NCBI RefSeq assembly: GCF_022788715.1
Contig: NZ_CP085167.1
Coordinates: 679,001 to 743,000 of the forward strand
Length of the DNA: 64,000 nt
Reading direction: 5' to 3'
DNA from: Sulfitobacter sp. DSM 110093
GTDB lineage: Bacteria > Pseudomonadota > Alphaproteobacteria > Rhodobacterales > Rhodobacteraceae
Each line of letters begins with the position of its first letter. Within the stretch, counting starts at the first letter, position 1. The notes under the pieces were generated by a model. The model did no database searches and was not told the origin of the DNA. It saw nothing but the letters and a program-made list of their open reading frames with translations. Shown piece after piece: positions 44,427 through 53,192 of the stretch. Made by a program: the position numbers and the translations under genes.

Positions 44427-45502
44427 TGTCAGAGCAGGCCACCATCCCCGTCACGCCACCGAAACCGTCCCAAGGGCTGCGCTATCCTTGGGACGTGCCG
44501 CCCGCCGAAGGGGAGCCGATTGAGGTGGCACCGGGGGTCCTGTGGTTCCGCCTGCCGCTGCCGATGAAGCTGGATCACGTCAATGTTTATGCGCTGGACG
44601 AAGGCGACAGTTGGACAGTGATCGACACGGGCTTTGCCTCGCGCCGGGGCAAAGAGCTTTGGCGTGGGTTGATGGCAGGCCCACTGGGCGGCAAGCCGAT
44701 TTCCCGTGTGGTCGTGACCCATCATCACCCAGATCATGTGGGCCTTGCGGGCTGGCTGCAAAGCGAATTCGGTGCGGAACTGGTCACTACCCGCACCGCG
44801 TGGCTGACCGCGCGGATGCTGACGTTGGATGTTCAAGAGGAGCCGCTCGCCGAATCTCTGTCGTTCTACCGCAAGGCGGGCATGGCGGCCGAGCTTTATG
44901 ACAAACGCGCCAGTGAGCGGCCCTTTAACTTTTCTGACGTGGTGGCACCGATGCCGCTGGGCTTTACCCGTATCCGCCAGAACGATGTGATCCGCATGGG
45001 TGGGCGCGATTGGGAGGTGCATATCGGCAATGGCCATGCACCCGAACATGCAACATTCTGGAGCCGGGACGACAATCTGGTGATTGCGGGCGATCAAATC
45101 CTGCCCTCCATCAGCCCCAATATCGGCGTCTACCCGACCGAGCCGATGGCCGATCCGATTGGGGAGTGGCTTGAATCCTGCGAGCGTCTTCTTCCATTGG
45201 CGCGCGAGGATCATCTGGTGCTGGGCGGGCATAAACTGCCCTTCACCGGTCTGCCGACGCGCCTGAAACAGTTGATTGAAAATCATCACTCGGCGTTGCG
45301 TCGACTGCTGGCCTATATCGACACGCCGAAATCAGCATCCGAATGTTTTGCGTCGCTGTTCAAGCGCAACATCGGCGAGGCGGAATATGGCCTCGCACTG
45401 GTTGAAGCCGTCGCCCATCTAAGCCACCTTTACCAAGCCGGAGACGCCACGCGCGAGTTGCGCGAGGCCGACGGCGCATGGGTGTATCAGCGCAAGGGGT
45501 GA
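44426..45502 (+). CDS. metallo-beta-lactamase-fold hydrolase
   Basis: A 358-residue MBL-fold protein. The metal motif THHHPDHVGLAGWL is near residue 97, IGNGHAPEHATFW supplies the next His, and VIAGDQILPSISPNIG the bridging Asp. A C-terminal helical domain follows. It overlaps the acyl-CoA dehydrogenase stop by one base, so it is in the same operon and may act on a CoA thioester or related product (inference). Confidence 0.9.
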   Translation: MSEQATIPVTPPKPSQGLRYPWDVPPAEGEPIEVAPGVLWFRLPLPMKLDHVNVYALDEGDSWTVIDTGFASRRGKELWRGLMAGPLGGKPISRVVVTHHHPDHVGLAGWLQSEFGAELVTTRTAWLTARMLTLDVQEEPLAESLSFYRKAGMAAELYDKRASERPFNFSDVVAPMPLGFTRIRQNDVIRMGGRDWEVHIGNGHAPEHATFWSRDDNLVIAGDQILPSISPNIGVYPTEPMADPIGEWLESCERLLPLAREDHLVLGGHKLPFTGLPTRLKQLIENHHSALRRLLAYIDTPKSASECFASLFKRNIGEAEYGLALVEAVAHLSHLYQAGDATRELREADGAWVYQRKG

Positions 45503-45505
45503 GCG

Positions 45506-45964
45506 ATGGGTGATGAGGTGAAAACAGCGGCCGAGGCCTATGAAGCTGCGGCATTGCCACGCATGCATGAGGTGCATACGGACCCGGATCAGCCCAAATC
45601 AGGCGATCAGCCGCTGCCTAAGTCGGTCACAGACAAATCGGTAAAGCAGAAATCTCCGGCCCAATGGGCCTATGAGCGGGTGGTGCTCTATCTCAAGAAC
45701 TTTGAAGAAAAACTCGACAACGATCACGAGGCGGCGATCGGCTTCGCCGGGGGCGATGCAGGTGTGCTTCGGATCGAAGGAATGGGGTATTTCGACCCGG
45801 ACATCATTACATTCTACGGCGTCGATCCAGCAGGCGCGCGGGCGCAGTTGGTGCAACATGTGGGACAATTAAATGTGATGTTGCGCGCGCTGCCAAAGAA
45901 GGTCCCTGATGCCGAACCAAAGAGGATTGGGTTCCGATTGGTCGCTGACCTAGAAGAAACTTGA
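45506..45964 (+). CDS. conserved protein, probably DUF6173 family
   Basis: A 152-residue cytosolic protein. The first 45 residues are hydrophilic and probably flexible. The core has SPAQWAYERVVLYLKNFEEKL, NDHEAAIGFAGGDAGVLRIEG and FDPDIITFYGVDPAG. I associate this pattern with the DUF6173 proteins of Rhodobacteraceae from memory; no function is known. It follows the MBL gene after three bases. Confidence 0.78.
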   Translation: MGDEVKTAAEAYEAAALPRMHEVHTDPDQPKSGDQPLPKSVTDKSVKQKSPAQWAYERVVLYLKNFEEKLDNDHEAAIGFAGGDAGVLRIEGMGYFDPDIITFYGVDPAGARAQLVQHVGQLNVMLRALPKKVPDAEPKRIGFRLVADLEET

Positions 45965-46120
45965 ATTTGCAAGAATGTTAGGCGTGCAGGTGTCTATGAG
46001 ATTCCCCTATAACGCGCAGTTCCGCCTATTGCTAGTATGGTATTCAGATTGTTATCCCCCCGTGACAGGAAGAATTATATAGGTTAATCACCGCGAACAG
46101 ATTTTCCTAGGGAGACGAAA

Positions 46121-46255
46121 ATGGCTGAACATGAACACGGTAGCATGGATTACGATGCTCAGGAAAAGACCTTTGACGGGTTCATGACCTTCGTGACACG
46201 CAGCGTCGTCGTCATCCTTGCGATCTTGGTTCTGCTGGCGCTCTTTGCTGGTTAA
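46121..46255 (+). CDS. aa3-type cytochrome c oxidase subunit IV
   Basis: A 44-residue microprotein. The N-terminus is hydrophilic with the family's GSMDYDAQEKTFDGFM, followed by one membrane helix (VVVILAILVLLALFAG). GGGAG lies seven bases before the start. In Rhodobacter and Paracoccus this small subunit is part of the aa3 oxidase and is encoded apart from the main cta genes, as here. A 155-bp upstream gap must hold its promoter. Confidence 0.9.
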   Translation: MAEHEHGSMDYDAQEKTFDGFMTFVTRSVVVILAILVLLALFAG

Positions 46256-46288
46256 TCGTCCCACACTCTTGTTCAAGAGGATAAGCCT

Positions 46289-46897
46289 TTGAAATCTCTC
46301 TTGACTGCGATCGCGCTTGTAGGCGTGTTGGCTGGCTGTTCGGTGGATCAAAGCCCCGATAGCCCGCCCGACGTCGTCGCGCGTGCCGCCTATCGCTCGC
46401 CCGAGCCGCCTTCGCTGACATTGATGACCATGGTGAACAACCGCACGGGCAGTGGCGGTCATACCGCGCTGATGGTGAATGGGTCGCAGCGCGTGATCTT
46501 TGACCCAGCCGGATCGTTTCGCGATACGCGTTTGGTCGAACGGGGCGATGTGCTTTACGGTGTGACGCCGGGCTGGTTGCAGGCCTATAAATCGGCCCAT
46601 GCGCGCAGTACCTTTCACGTTGTTACCCAAGAAATTCAAGTACCCCCTGCTGTGGCCGAACGGGCGCTGCAATTGGTTACGTCCCACGGTGCCGTACCCG
46701 GTGCTTTTTGTGCCAGTGCCACCAGCGGAATCCTTGGTGAAATCCCCGGCTTTCAGAACGTTGGATCAACCTTCTATCCCGTCAAACTGCAAGAGCGGTT
46801 TGAGGCTTTGCCGGGCGTGACCACCACGAAATATTACGAAGACGATGAGGGCGACGTGATCGATGCCCTGCGCGCGGCGGAACTGGCACGCCAGTAG
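46289..46897 (+). CDS. lipoprotein with a possible permuted papain-like (NlpC/P60-like) fold
   Basis: A 202-residue lipoprotein with the lipobox LAGC at Cys17. The start is a TTG at 46289 with GAGG nine bases upstream. The exported part has GSGGHTALMVNG (His58), VIFDPAGSF, then GAFCASATSGIL (Cys141). His before Cys, each in a conserved-looking block, recalls permuted NlpC/P60 or LRAT-like hydrolases. That fold assignment is inference. It is convergent with azlD. Confidence 0.75.
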   Translation: MKSLLTAIALVGVLAGCSVDQSPDSPPDVVARAAYRSPEPPSLTLMTMVNNRTGSGGHTALMVNGSQRVIFDPAGSFRDTRLVERGDVLYGVTPGWLQAYKSAHARSTFHVVTQEIQVPPAVAERALQLVTSHGAVPGAFCASATSGILGEIPGFQNVGSTFYPVKLQERFEALPGVTTTKYYEDDEGDVIDALRAAELARQ

Positions 46898-46906
46898 CGC
46901 CCGCGC

Positions 46907-47233
46907 TTAGCCCACCAAATACAGCATACCATAAAGCGCCACGGCTCCTGACAGGATCGCGGCGAGTACGTTTTTCGTTAGCAGCCCTACGCCCAGCGTG
47001 ACCACGGCGGCGCTGACGCGGGGCAGGTCAAATTGCCCATCGGTGGCCGAGGGCCATAACACCTGTGGCGCGACCAACGCGGGCAGGATCGCCACGGCGG
47101 TATAGCGCAGGTGCCGCAACAGCCACGCGGGCATCTGCTTGTCGCCCACCAGCCCGGTAAAGACGAAACGAAGGAAAAAGCTCCCAGCCCCAAGCCCGAT
47201 GATTACGGTCCAAAGTGCGGTTTTATCAATCAT
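46907..47233 (-). CDS. azlD: branched-chain amino acid exporter small subunit AzlD
   Basis: A 108-residue membrane protein with four helices of the AzlD family (TVIIGLGAGSFFLRFVFTGL, LLRHLRYTAVAILPALVAP). It starts in the azlC stop (ATGA overlap). Together AzlC and AzlD form an exporter of branched-chain or related amino acids. Confidence 0.92.
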   Translation of the reverse strand: MIDKTALWTVIIGLGAGSFFLRFVFTGLVGDKQMPAWLLRHLRYTAVAILPALVAPQVLWPSATDGQFDLPRVSAAVVTLGVGLLTKNVLAAILSGAVALYGMLYLVG

Positions 47234-47955
47234 CGTGCCATGCTCCCCGGCTTGCGTCGTTCCATCCATGCCTCAACCTGCGCGCCGGTAATCATACCCG
47301 CGAGCCCCGCGATGATCAGCCCAAGCGCATAGGGCACATCAACCGCAATAAGGCTTACAATCACCGCGACCAGGGCCGCCGCCACATGGGCTAATGTGCG
47401 GAACATCGGCGCGATCATGGCAAGGAAGGTGATCGGAATCGCAAAATCCAGCGCCCAACTGTCAGGCACATTCGAGCCGACCATCGCGCCGACAAGCGTG
47501 AAAATATACCAAAGCGGCACCACCGGGGTCACGGTCCCAAAGAAGTAGGCCATGCGTTGTGGCACGGTCATTTCTGGGGCGCGTTCATATTGGGTCATGG
47601 CCGCGACATAGGATTGATCCACCGTCATATAGGCCGCCAGCGCCCGCTGCCACACCGGCGCGCTGCCGATCCAAGGGGTGAGTGACGCCGAATACATTGC
47701 CATGCGCAGGTTCACCGCCAAAGCTGAGGCCAGCACAATCGCCGTAGGCACATCTTCTTGAAGCAGTTGCAACGCCGTGAACTGCGCGGCCCCAGCGATC
47801 ACCACGATAGAGAAGGTCAGCGTCTCGAACACGTTCAATCCGGCTTCGGTGGCCAGCAGACCAAAGAGCGAGGCGAAAGGAATAATCACCAACACAAAGG
47901 GCAATGCGTCAACGATACCTTTGCGATAGGCGGATTTGGTGGTGGTGATGGCCAT
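47230..47955 (-). CDS. azlC: branched-chain amino acid exporter large subunit AzlC
   Basis: A 241-residue membrane protein. Family motifs are GIVDALPFVLVIIPFASLFG, IVVIAGAAQFTALQLL and NLRMAMYSASLTPWI with MTVDQSYVAAM. It is divergent from fdhD with 55 bp between the starts. Confidence 0.93.
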   Translation of the reverse strand: MAITTTKSAYRKGIVDALPFVLVIIPFASLFGLLATEAGLNVFETLTFSIVVIAGAAQFTALQLLQEDVPTAIVLASALAVNLRMAMYSASLTPWIGSAPVWQRALAAYMTVDQSYVAAMTQYERAPEMTVPQRMAYFFGTVTPVVPLWYIFTLVGAMVGSNVPDSWALDFAIPITFLAMIAPMFRTLAHVAAALVAVIVSLIAVDVPYALGLIIAGLAGMITGAQVEAWMERRKPGSMAR

Positions 47956-48010
47956 GGCGAACTCTTAAATATAATGTCAAAGGCTTAGACCTAACCGGAA
48001 GGGGATACAA

Positions 48011-48895
48011 TTGGCCCGCGACAATGAACTTAGCAATTATCTGATCGCCCCCGATCCCACTGCTGTTCGACTGACGCGGAATGTCTCTGGCGTGGATCAC
48101 ACCGGCGCGGAGGTGGCGATCAATGTGGTCGAAGAACGCCCGCTGACGATATTCCTCAACCGACAAGAGATCGTGACCGCCATGACCATTGGCGATTACC
48201 CGGCCTATCTGGCGCTCGGATTTCTGCGCAATCAGGGGATGCTGCGCCCGGACGAAGAGATCACCGGCGTCGACTATGACGAAGAGCTTGAGACCGTCGT
48301 CGTGCGCACCAAACGCGCGACCGATTACGAAGACAAGATGCAGCGCAAAACCCGCACCAGCGGCTGCGCTGTGGGCACCGTCTTTGGCGATATGATGGAG
48401 GGGCTGGCCGATGTGCGCTTGCCCGACACGCCGGTGCGCACTTCGGACCTCTATGCGCTGGCGGCCAAGATCAACCGCACGCCGAGCCTCTATCTGGAAG
48501 CCGGGGCGATCCACGGCACCGTGCTGTGCCAAGGTGATCGGCCATTGGTTTATATGGAAGACGTGGGCCGTCACAACGCCGTCGACAAAATTGCGGGTTG
48601 GATGCTCTCCGAACGGGTCGGGGCCGAGGATAAGGTGCTTTATACCACCGGGCGTCTGACCTCTGAGATGGTGATCAAGACGGCGATGATGGGCATTCCG
48701 GTGCTGGCGTCGCGCTCGGGCTTCACCGCTTGGGGGGTGGAGATCGCGCAGCAGGTGAATCTGACGCTCATCGGCCGGATGCGCGGGCAGCGATTTACTT
48801 GTCTAGCAGGGGAGGCGCGGCTCATCCGCGATGCGGATCCGGCCAGCGTGGCCGAGGAACCGCGCAAAAGCGGGCGCAAGGGCGCGAAGGATTGA
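48011..48895 (+). CDS. fdhD: formate dehydrogenase accessory sulfurtransferase FdhD
   Basis: A 294-residue protein that passes sulfur to the molybdenum cofactor of formate dehydrogenases. Conserved parts are AMTIGDYPAYLALGFL, the sulfur loop TSGCAVGTVFG, ALVYMEDVGRHNAVDKIAG-like and TGRLTSEMVIKTAMMGIP. The loop has a single Cys119, where many FdhD proteins have CxxC. The start is a TTG at 48011 with GGAAGGGG upstream. No formate dehydrogenase subunit gene is in the window. Confidence 0.92.
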   Translation: MARDNELSNYLIAPDPTAVRLTRNVSGVDHTGAEVAINVVEERPLTIFLNRQEIVTAMTIGDYPAYLALGFLRNQGMLRPDEEITGVDYDEELETVVVRTKRATDYEDKMQRKTRTSGCAVGTVFGDMMEGLADVRLPDTPVRTSDLYALAAKINRTPSLYLEAGAIHGTVLCQGDRPLVYMEDVGRHNAVDKIAGWMLSERVGAEDKVLYTTGRLTSEMVIKTAMMGIPVLASRSGFTAWGVEIAQQVNLTLIGRMRGQRFTCLAGEARLIRDADPASVAEEPRKSGRKGAKD

Positions 48896-48899
48896 CTAC

Positions 48900-49502
48900 A
48901 TGAAACAACCACTTGGCGTCATTCTGGCGGGCGGGCAGGCGACCCGTATGGGCGGCGGCGACAAGGGCTTGCTGCCGCTGGGGCAAGGTACGTTGCTGTC
49001 GTCGGTAATCGACCGGCTAGAGCCGCAGGTGGCAGGACTCGCGCTCAACGCCAATGGCGATGCTGCGCGCTTTGCGGAGCTGGGCCTGCCGGTGCTGGCG
49101 GACAGTATCGAAGGGTTCGCCGGGCCGCTCGCGGGCGTGCTTGCCGGGTTGGACTGGGCGGCGGCGCAGGGGGCGGAGACGATCGTCACCGCTGCCGCCG
49201 ATACGCCTTTCTTCCCCTGCGATCTGGTGCCCCGTCTGCTGCTCGCTGCCGATAATATGGCCCATCCGCTCGCCTTGGCCGCGACGCCGGACGTGAAACG
49301 CGGCACGGCGCGGCATCCGACCTTTGGCCTCTGGCCCGTGGCGCTGCGCGACGATCTGCGCAGCGCTTTGGCGGGCGGGCTGCGCAAGGTGGTGCTCTGG
49401 ACCGAACAGCACGATGGGCGCGAGGCGCTGTTTCCCGACGAGGCGGCTTTCTTCAACGTGAACACGCCCGAGGATTTGGCGAAAGCAGAGGCGATGGCAT
49501 GA
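48900..49502 (+). CDS. mobA: molybdenum cofactor guanylyltransferase
   Basis: A 200-residue nucleotidyltransferase that attaches GMP to molybdopterin. The GTP-binding LAGGQATRMGGGDKGLLPLG is at 10-29. DSIEGFAGPLAGVLAGLDW and AAADTPFFPCDLV follow. AAGGA lies nine bases ahead of the ATG. It overlaps the mobB-moeA fusion gene by four bases. Confidence 0.95.
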   Translation: MKQPLGVILAGGQATRMGGGDKGLLPLGQGTLLSSVIDRLEPQVAGLALNANGDAARFAELGLPVLADSIEGFAGPLAGVLAGLDWAAAQGAETIVTAAADTPFFPCDLVPRLLLAADNMAHPLALAATPDVKRGTARHPTFGLWPVALRDDLRSALAGGLRKVVLWTEQHDGREALFPDEAAFFNVNTPEDLAKAEAMA

Positions 49503-51262
49503 GGGTTTACGGCGTCGTCGGATGGAAGAATGCAGGCAAGACCGGATTGATGGAACGGTTGGTCTCTGAGATCACCGGGCGCGGCTTCACCGTCTCGACT
49601 GTCAAACATGCGCATCACACTTTCGACGTGGACCACCCCGGCAAGGACAGCCACCGCCACCGCATCGCGGGCGCGCGGGAGGTGCTCTTGGCCTCGGGCG
49701 CGCGTTTTGCTTTGATGCATGAGCTGCGCGGGGCCGATGAGCCACCGCTGGAGTCGCATCTGGCGCGGCTTTCGCCGGTCGATCTGGTGCTGATCGAAGG
49801 CTACAAACGCGACGGACATCCGAAGGTCGAAGCGCATCGGGCCGAGACCGGAAACGCGCTGATCGCGCCGGATGACCCGACGGTGCGGGCGGTGGCCAGC
49901 GACGTGGCGCTTGAGATGGATCGGCCTGTTTTTGATCTGAACGACACCTGCGCGATTGTCGATTTCATCCTGCGCGACGTGGGGCTGATCGCCACCGCAG
50001 CGGCACCCACCACAACCGCGCCGCCGCCCCTGCGCAACGACTGTTTCGCCCTGCCGCCCGGCGTGCATTGGACCCCGGTGAATGAGGCGCTGGCGCTGTT
50101 AAAAGAGCGCCTCCACCCGGTGACGGGGGCCGAAACCTTTCCCGCCGCCGATGCCGGGGGGCGTATCGTGGCCGAAGACGTCACAGCCACCCGCGCCAAC
50201 CCGCCGCTCCCGAATACGGCCGTCGATGGCTACGGTTTTGCCGGTGGGCGCGACGAAGGGTTGCATGAGTTTCCGCTGGTGCCGGGCCGGGCTGCGGCGG
50301 GGGATCGCCCCGGGGCCGTGCCTGCGGGGCAAGCGATCCGCGTGCTGACCGGCGCGGCGCTGCCTGAGGGCGTGGATACTGTCATCCTGCAAGAGGACGT
50401 GACCGCCGAGGGCGGCATGTTGCGGTTTCACGGGCCGGTGAAACAGGGGGCGAACACCCGCAAAGCCGGGGAGGATGTGCACGCGGGGGAGGTGATCCTC
50501 CCCGCGGGCAGGCGCATCGGCCCGGCGGAGCTTGCGCTTCTGGCTGCCGCCGGTGTGGCGGAGGTATCCTTGCGCAAAAGGCTCAAGGTCGGTGTGATCT
50601 CAACCGGCGACGAATTGGTCGAAATGGGAGAGGCGGCACGCGACGGGCAGATTTACGACGCCAACCGCCCGATGCTGCTGCAACTCGCCGCCGACTTTGG
50701 CCATGAGGCGGTCGATCTGGGCCGCGTGGCCGACGACCGCGCCGCGCTGCGTGCGCGGCTTGATGCGGCGGCAGCACGGGTCGATGTAATCCTCACCAGC
50801 GGCGGCGCCTCGGCAGGGGACGAAGACCACGTCTCGGCCCTGCTGACCGAAGCGGGGGCGATGCAGCTTTGGCGGATCGCGGTGAAGCCGGGACGGCCCT
50901 TGGCGCTTGGGATGTGGCAAGACGTGCCGGTTTTCGGGCTGCCGGGCAATCCGGTGGCAGCGATGGTCTGTTCGTTGATTTTCGCGCGGCCCGCCATGGC
51001 GCTTTTGGCCGGGGGCGGCTGGCAGGAACCGCAGGGCTTTGATGTGCCTGCGGCGTTTGCAAAGCGCAAAAAAGCCGGGCGGCGTGAATACCTGCGCGCG
51101 CGGATGCGCGATGGCCGCGCCGAGGTCTTTGCCTCCGAAGGATCGGGCCGGATCAGCGGGTTAAGCTGGGCAGAAGGCTTGGTAGAGTTGGACGAAGCCG
51201 CCCGCGACATCAAGCCGGGCGACACCGTGCGCTTTATCCCCTACGGCAGCTTTACCAGCTAA
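49499..51262 (+). CDS. MobB-MoeA fusion protein
   Basis: A 587-residue bifunctional Mo-cofactor protein. Residues 1-165 are MobB, a P-loop GTPase (GWKNAGKT at 8-15; VSTVKHAHHTFDVDHPGKDS; LVLIEGYKRDGHPK). An Ala/Thr/Pro linker leads to MoeA from about 185 (PNTAVDGYGFAGG; GEDVHAGEVILPAGRRIG; GVISTGDELVEMG; TSGGASAGDEDHV; GLPGNPVAAMV). MoeA inserts molybdate and MobB assists guanylylation by MobA, encoded just upstream. The fusion joins two consecutive steps and occurs in other Rhodobacteraceae. Confidence 0.94.
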   Translation: MRVYGVVGWKNAGKTGLMERLVSEITGRGFTVSTVKHAHHTFDVDHPGKDSHRHRIAGAREVLLASGARFALMHELRGADEPPLESHLARLSPVDLVLIEGYKRDGHPKVEAHRAETGNALIAPDDPTVRAVASDVALEMDRPVFDLNDTCAIVDFILRDVGLIATAAAPTTTAPPPLRNDCFALPPGVHWTPVNEALALLKERLHPVTGAETFPAADAGGRIVAEDVTATRANPPLPNTAVDGYGFAGGRDEGLHEFPLVPGRAAAGDRPGAVPAGQAIRVLTGAALPEGVDTVILQEDVTAEGGMLRFHGPVKQGANTRKAGEDVHAGEVILPAGRRIGPAELALLAAAGVAEVSLRKRLKVGVISTGDELVEMGEAARDGQIYDANRPMLLQLAADFGHEAVDLGRVADDRAALRARLDAAAARVDVILTSGGASAGDEDHVSALLTEAGAMQLWRIAVKPGRPLALGMWQDVPVFGLPGNPVAAMVCSLIFARPAMALLAGGGWQEPQGFDVPAAFAKRKKAGRREYLRARMRDGRAEVFASEGSGRISGLSWAEGLVELDEAARDIKPGDTVRFIPYGSFTS

Positions 51263-51272
51263 GGCCCGCGCG

Positions 51273-52340
51273 TCAGTCGAAGGTGCCCGCGCAGCGGCCC
51301 AGTAGCATAAAGGCGCGGGCGGTGCGGGTGTCGGCCAGCATTGAGATTTCCTCATCCGTGGCCTGTTTCTCGAACTCGGCAAAAGTCCGGTCAAAGCGGC
51401 GCAGGAAGTGATGCGCGGCATCGCGGAAGATCGGGTCTTGCCGCATCCGCGCATTGGCCAGCGCCAGCGACGAGCGATCCCGAATGCCGCCCAGAGGCGC
51501 AATCGTGCGGCCCCGCGCCCCGCTGGCGAACTGCCGCCAGACCTCGGGGCGCGCGCGGTCGGGGCGCAGGTCGTCCATATAGATGCCGTCTTGGCTCAGC
51601 AGGGTCAGCACATCCTGCGCGGCCTGCACAAGCTGCGCGGCGGAACGGTCTTTTAGCGCGCGGCGCAGTGCGTCGAAACCTGCTTTATCTTCAGCCGTTT
51701 CTGGAAAGTTCAAAGCTCGGGTGAAATCTTCGGCAGACAGCGGTTGGGTCATATCGCCCGCCTGTGTGCCAAGCGCCAGCGTGGGCTGATCTTCGGCGGC
51801 AGGGGGTGTTGGCGCGGGGGCAGGGGCCGCAGGGCGCGCTGGCTCTTCGCGGCCTTGAAGACCCGCCAGCGCAATTTCGGTCTTGCGGAGGCTGGCGGTC
51901 AATTCATCCAGTTTACGCGCGATGCTACCCTCGCCTGCAGGCTTGTTGCCCTGCTGTTGCGAGATATAGGAATGGCGGATGGCGTCGATTGCAGCTTGCA
52001 GGCGCTGGCTTTCTTCGCGCATGACCCGCCCTGCACGCGCCGCAGTGGCCGCCACCCAAATCATCGCCACGGGAAGAACGACGACCAGCAGGGTCAATAA
52101 CCCGCGCAGCCCAGCCTCATTCGCGCCCTCTGGCACCTCTGCGGCGATAAAGGTGAAATAGATCGCCGTGCCGAGCAGCCAAAGCGCTGAAAGCCCGCCC
52201 GCTATGATCTCAATTTCGGTGATGCTGCTGCCCTTGGGCCGATCATAGAGACCGATCTGCGCGGGCCGCGCGGCGCCGTTCCCGCCACGCGGGGCGCGGG
52301 GGGCTTGGTCTTGGGGTGCGGAAGCGTCGGGCTCTGCCAT
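51273..52340 (-). CDS. membrane protein of unknown function downstream of greA
   Basis: A 355-residue protein. A Pro/Gly/Ala-rich N-terminus is followed by two membrane helices (about 45-65 and 80-102), a coiled-coil stretch (about 105-165; REESQRLQAAIDAIRHS, KLDELTASLRKTEIALAG), a Pro/Ala linker, and a helical C-terminal domain (AAHHFLRRFDRTFAEFEK). GAAGG precedes the ATG at 52340. It lies 14 bp after greA. I recognise no named family. Confidence 0.82.
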   Translation of the reverse strand: MAEPDASAPQDQAPRAPRGGNGAARPAQIGLYDRPKGSSITEIEIIAGGLSALWLLGTAIYFTFIAAEVPEGANEAGLRGLLTLLVVVLPVAMIWVAATAARAGRVMREESQRLQAAIDAIRHSYISQQQGNKPAGEGSIARKLDELTASLRKTEIALAGLQGREEPARPAAPAPAPTPPAAEDQPTLALGTQAGDMTQPLSAEDFTRALNFPETAEDKAGFDALRRALKDRSAAQLVQAAQDVLTLLSQDGIYMDDLRPDRARPEVWRQFASGARGRTIAPLGGIRDRSSLALANARMRQDPIFRDAAHHFLRRFDRTFAEFEKQATDEEISMLADTRTARAFMLLGRCAGTFD

Positions 52341-52354
52341 GTCAGCCTTCCCGT

Positions 52355-52825
52355 TCAAGCGTAGACGATCTTGAGAACCTCATAGGACTTTTGCCCCCCG
52401 GGGGTGCGCACCTCGACGGAATCACCTTCTTCCTTGCCGATCAGCGCGCGGGCGATGGGCGACTTGATGTTCAAAAGGCCCTTTTCGATGTTGGCCTCAT
52501 ACTCGCCAACGATCTGATAGGTCTTCTCTTCGTCAGTGTCTTCATCCACCAGCGTCACCGTGGCCCCGAACTTGATCGACCCCGATAGTTTCTTGGGATC
52601 AATCACATCCGCGAGCGAGATCACGCCCTCAAGCTCTTTGATGCGGCCTTCGATGAAAGACTGCTTTTCCTTGGCGGAATGATACTCGGCATTTTCCGAC
52701 AGGTCACCATGTTCGCGCGCTTCGGCGATGGCCTTGATGATGGCGGGACGTTCAACCGACTTGAGATGCTTGAGTTCAACTTCGAGCGCGGTGTGACCGT
52801 CGCGGGTCATCGGGATCTTTTCCAT
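52355..52825 (-). CDS. greA: transcription elongation factor GreA
   Basis: A 156-residue factor that rescues backtracked RNA polymerase. The N-terminal coiled coil with its acidic tip ([21 protein letters not shown]) and the C-terminal FKBP-like domain ([37 protein letters not shown]) are complete. The N-terminus [10 protein letters not shown] is typical for alphaproteobacteria. Confidence 0.96.
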   Translation of the reverse strand: MEKIPMTRDGHTALEVELKHLKSVERPAIIKAIAEAREHGDLSENAEYHSAKEKQSFIEGRIKELEGVISLADVIDPKKLSGSIKFGATVTLVDEDTDEEKTYQIVGEYEANIEKGLLNIKSPIARALIGKEEGDSVEVRTPGGQKSYEVLKIVYA

Positions 52826-53192
52826 GGCGGTGTGCCTATATAATGAGGGCCGCACCCGGGTTTTCGCCGGGGGGCGGCCAATTGCGTGTTAACTTGGCAG
52901 TTACCTGACCCAAACTGGCCGCCAATTGCAAGTGCCTAACGGCCCCGCGATCGGCGGTTGGATGCCGTCAATCCTATCCTGCCAGGGCAATATGACCACG
53001 ATCATCGTGGTGGTGAAATGGTCACCAATCGCGCTATTTGATGGGGAATGAATTGGCGGCCTGACGGGTCGCGCGTCATGTTATGTCGCTGAGGCCATGT
53101 TTTGCGCAATAAACGCAGGGTCGCGATTGCATTGCGCGCGGCGGTGGTTTAGCCAAATCCAAACCGAATTTGCCGTGAGGGAGCACCAAAAG
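52826..53192. promoter_or_regulatory. 367-bp divergent control region between greA and the ETF-QO gene, with several inverted repeats
   Basis: GGCCGCCAATT (52917-52927) recurs exactly inverted as AATTGGCGGCC (53051-53061), and the related GGCGGCCAATTGC lies at 52873-52885. Between them is a perfect odd palindrome, ACCACGAT-C-ATCGTGGT (52995-53011), followed at once by TGGTGA...TCACCA (53011-53027). Such palindromes look like repressor or activator operators serving the ETF-QO promoter. No gene was found in the region. Confidence 0.6.

Noticed and set aside
48896..50068. 390-codon minus-strand frame opposite mobA and mobB
   Set aside because: It is antisense to two well-supported Mo-cofactor genes and has low-complexity composition.
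53097..53192. Upstream extension of the ETF-QO reading frame
   Set aside because: The ribosome site GAGGGAG supports the ATG at 53193, and the extra 32 residues do not resemble the ETF-QO N-terminus.
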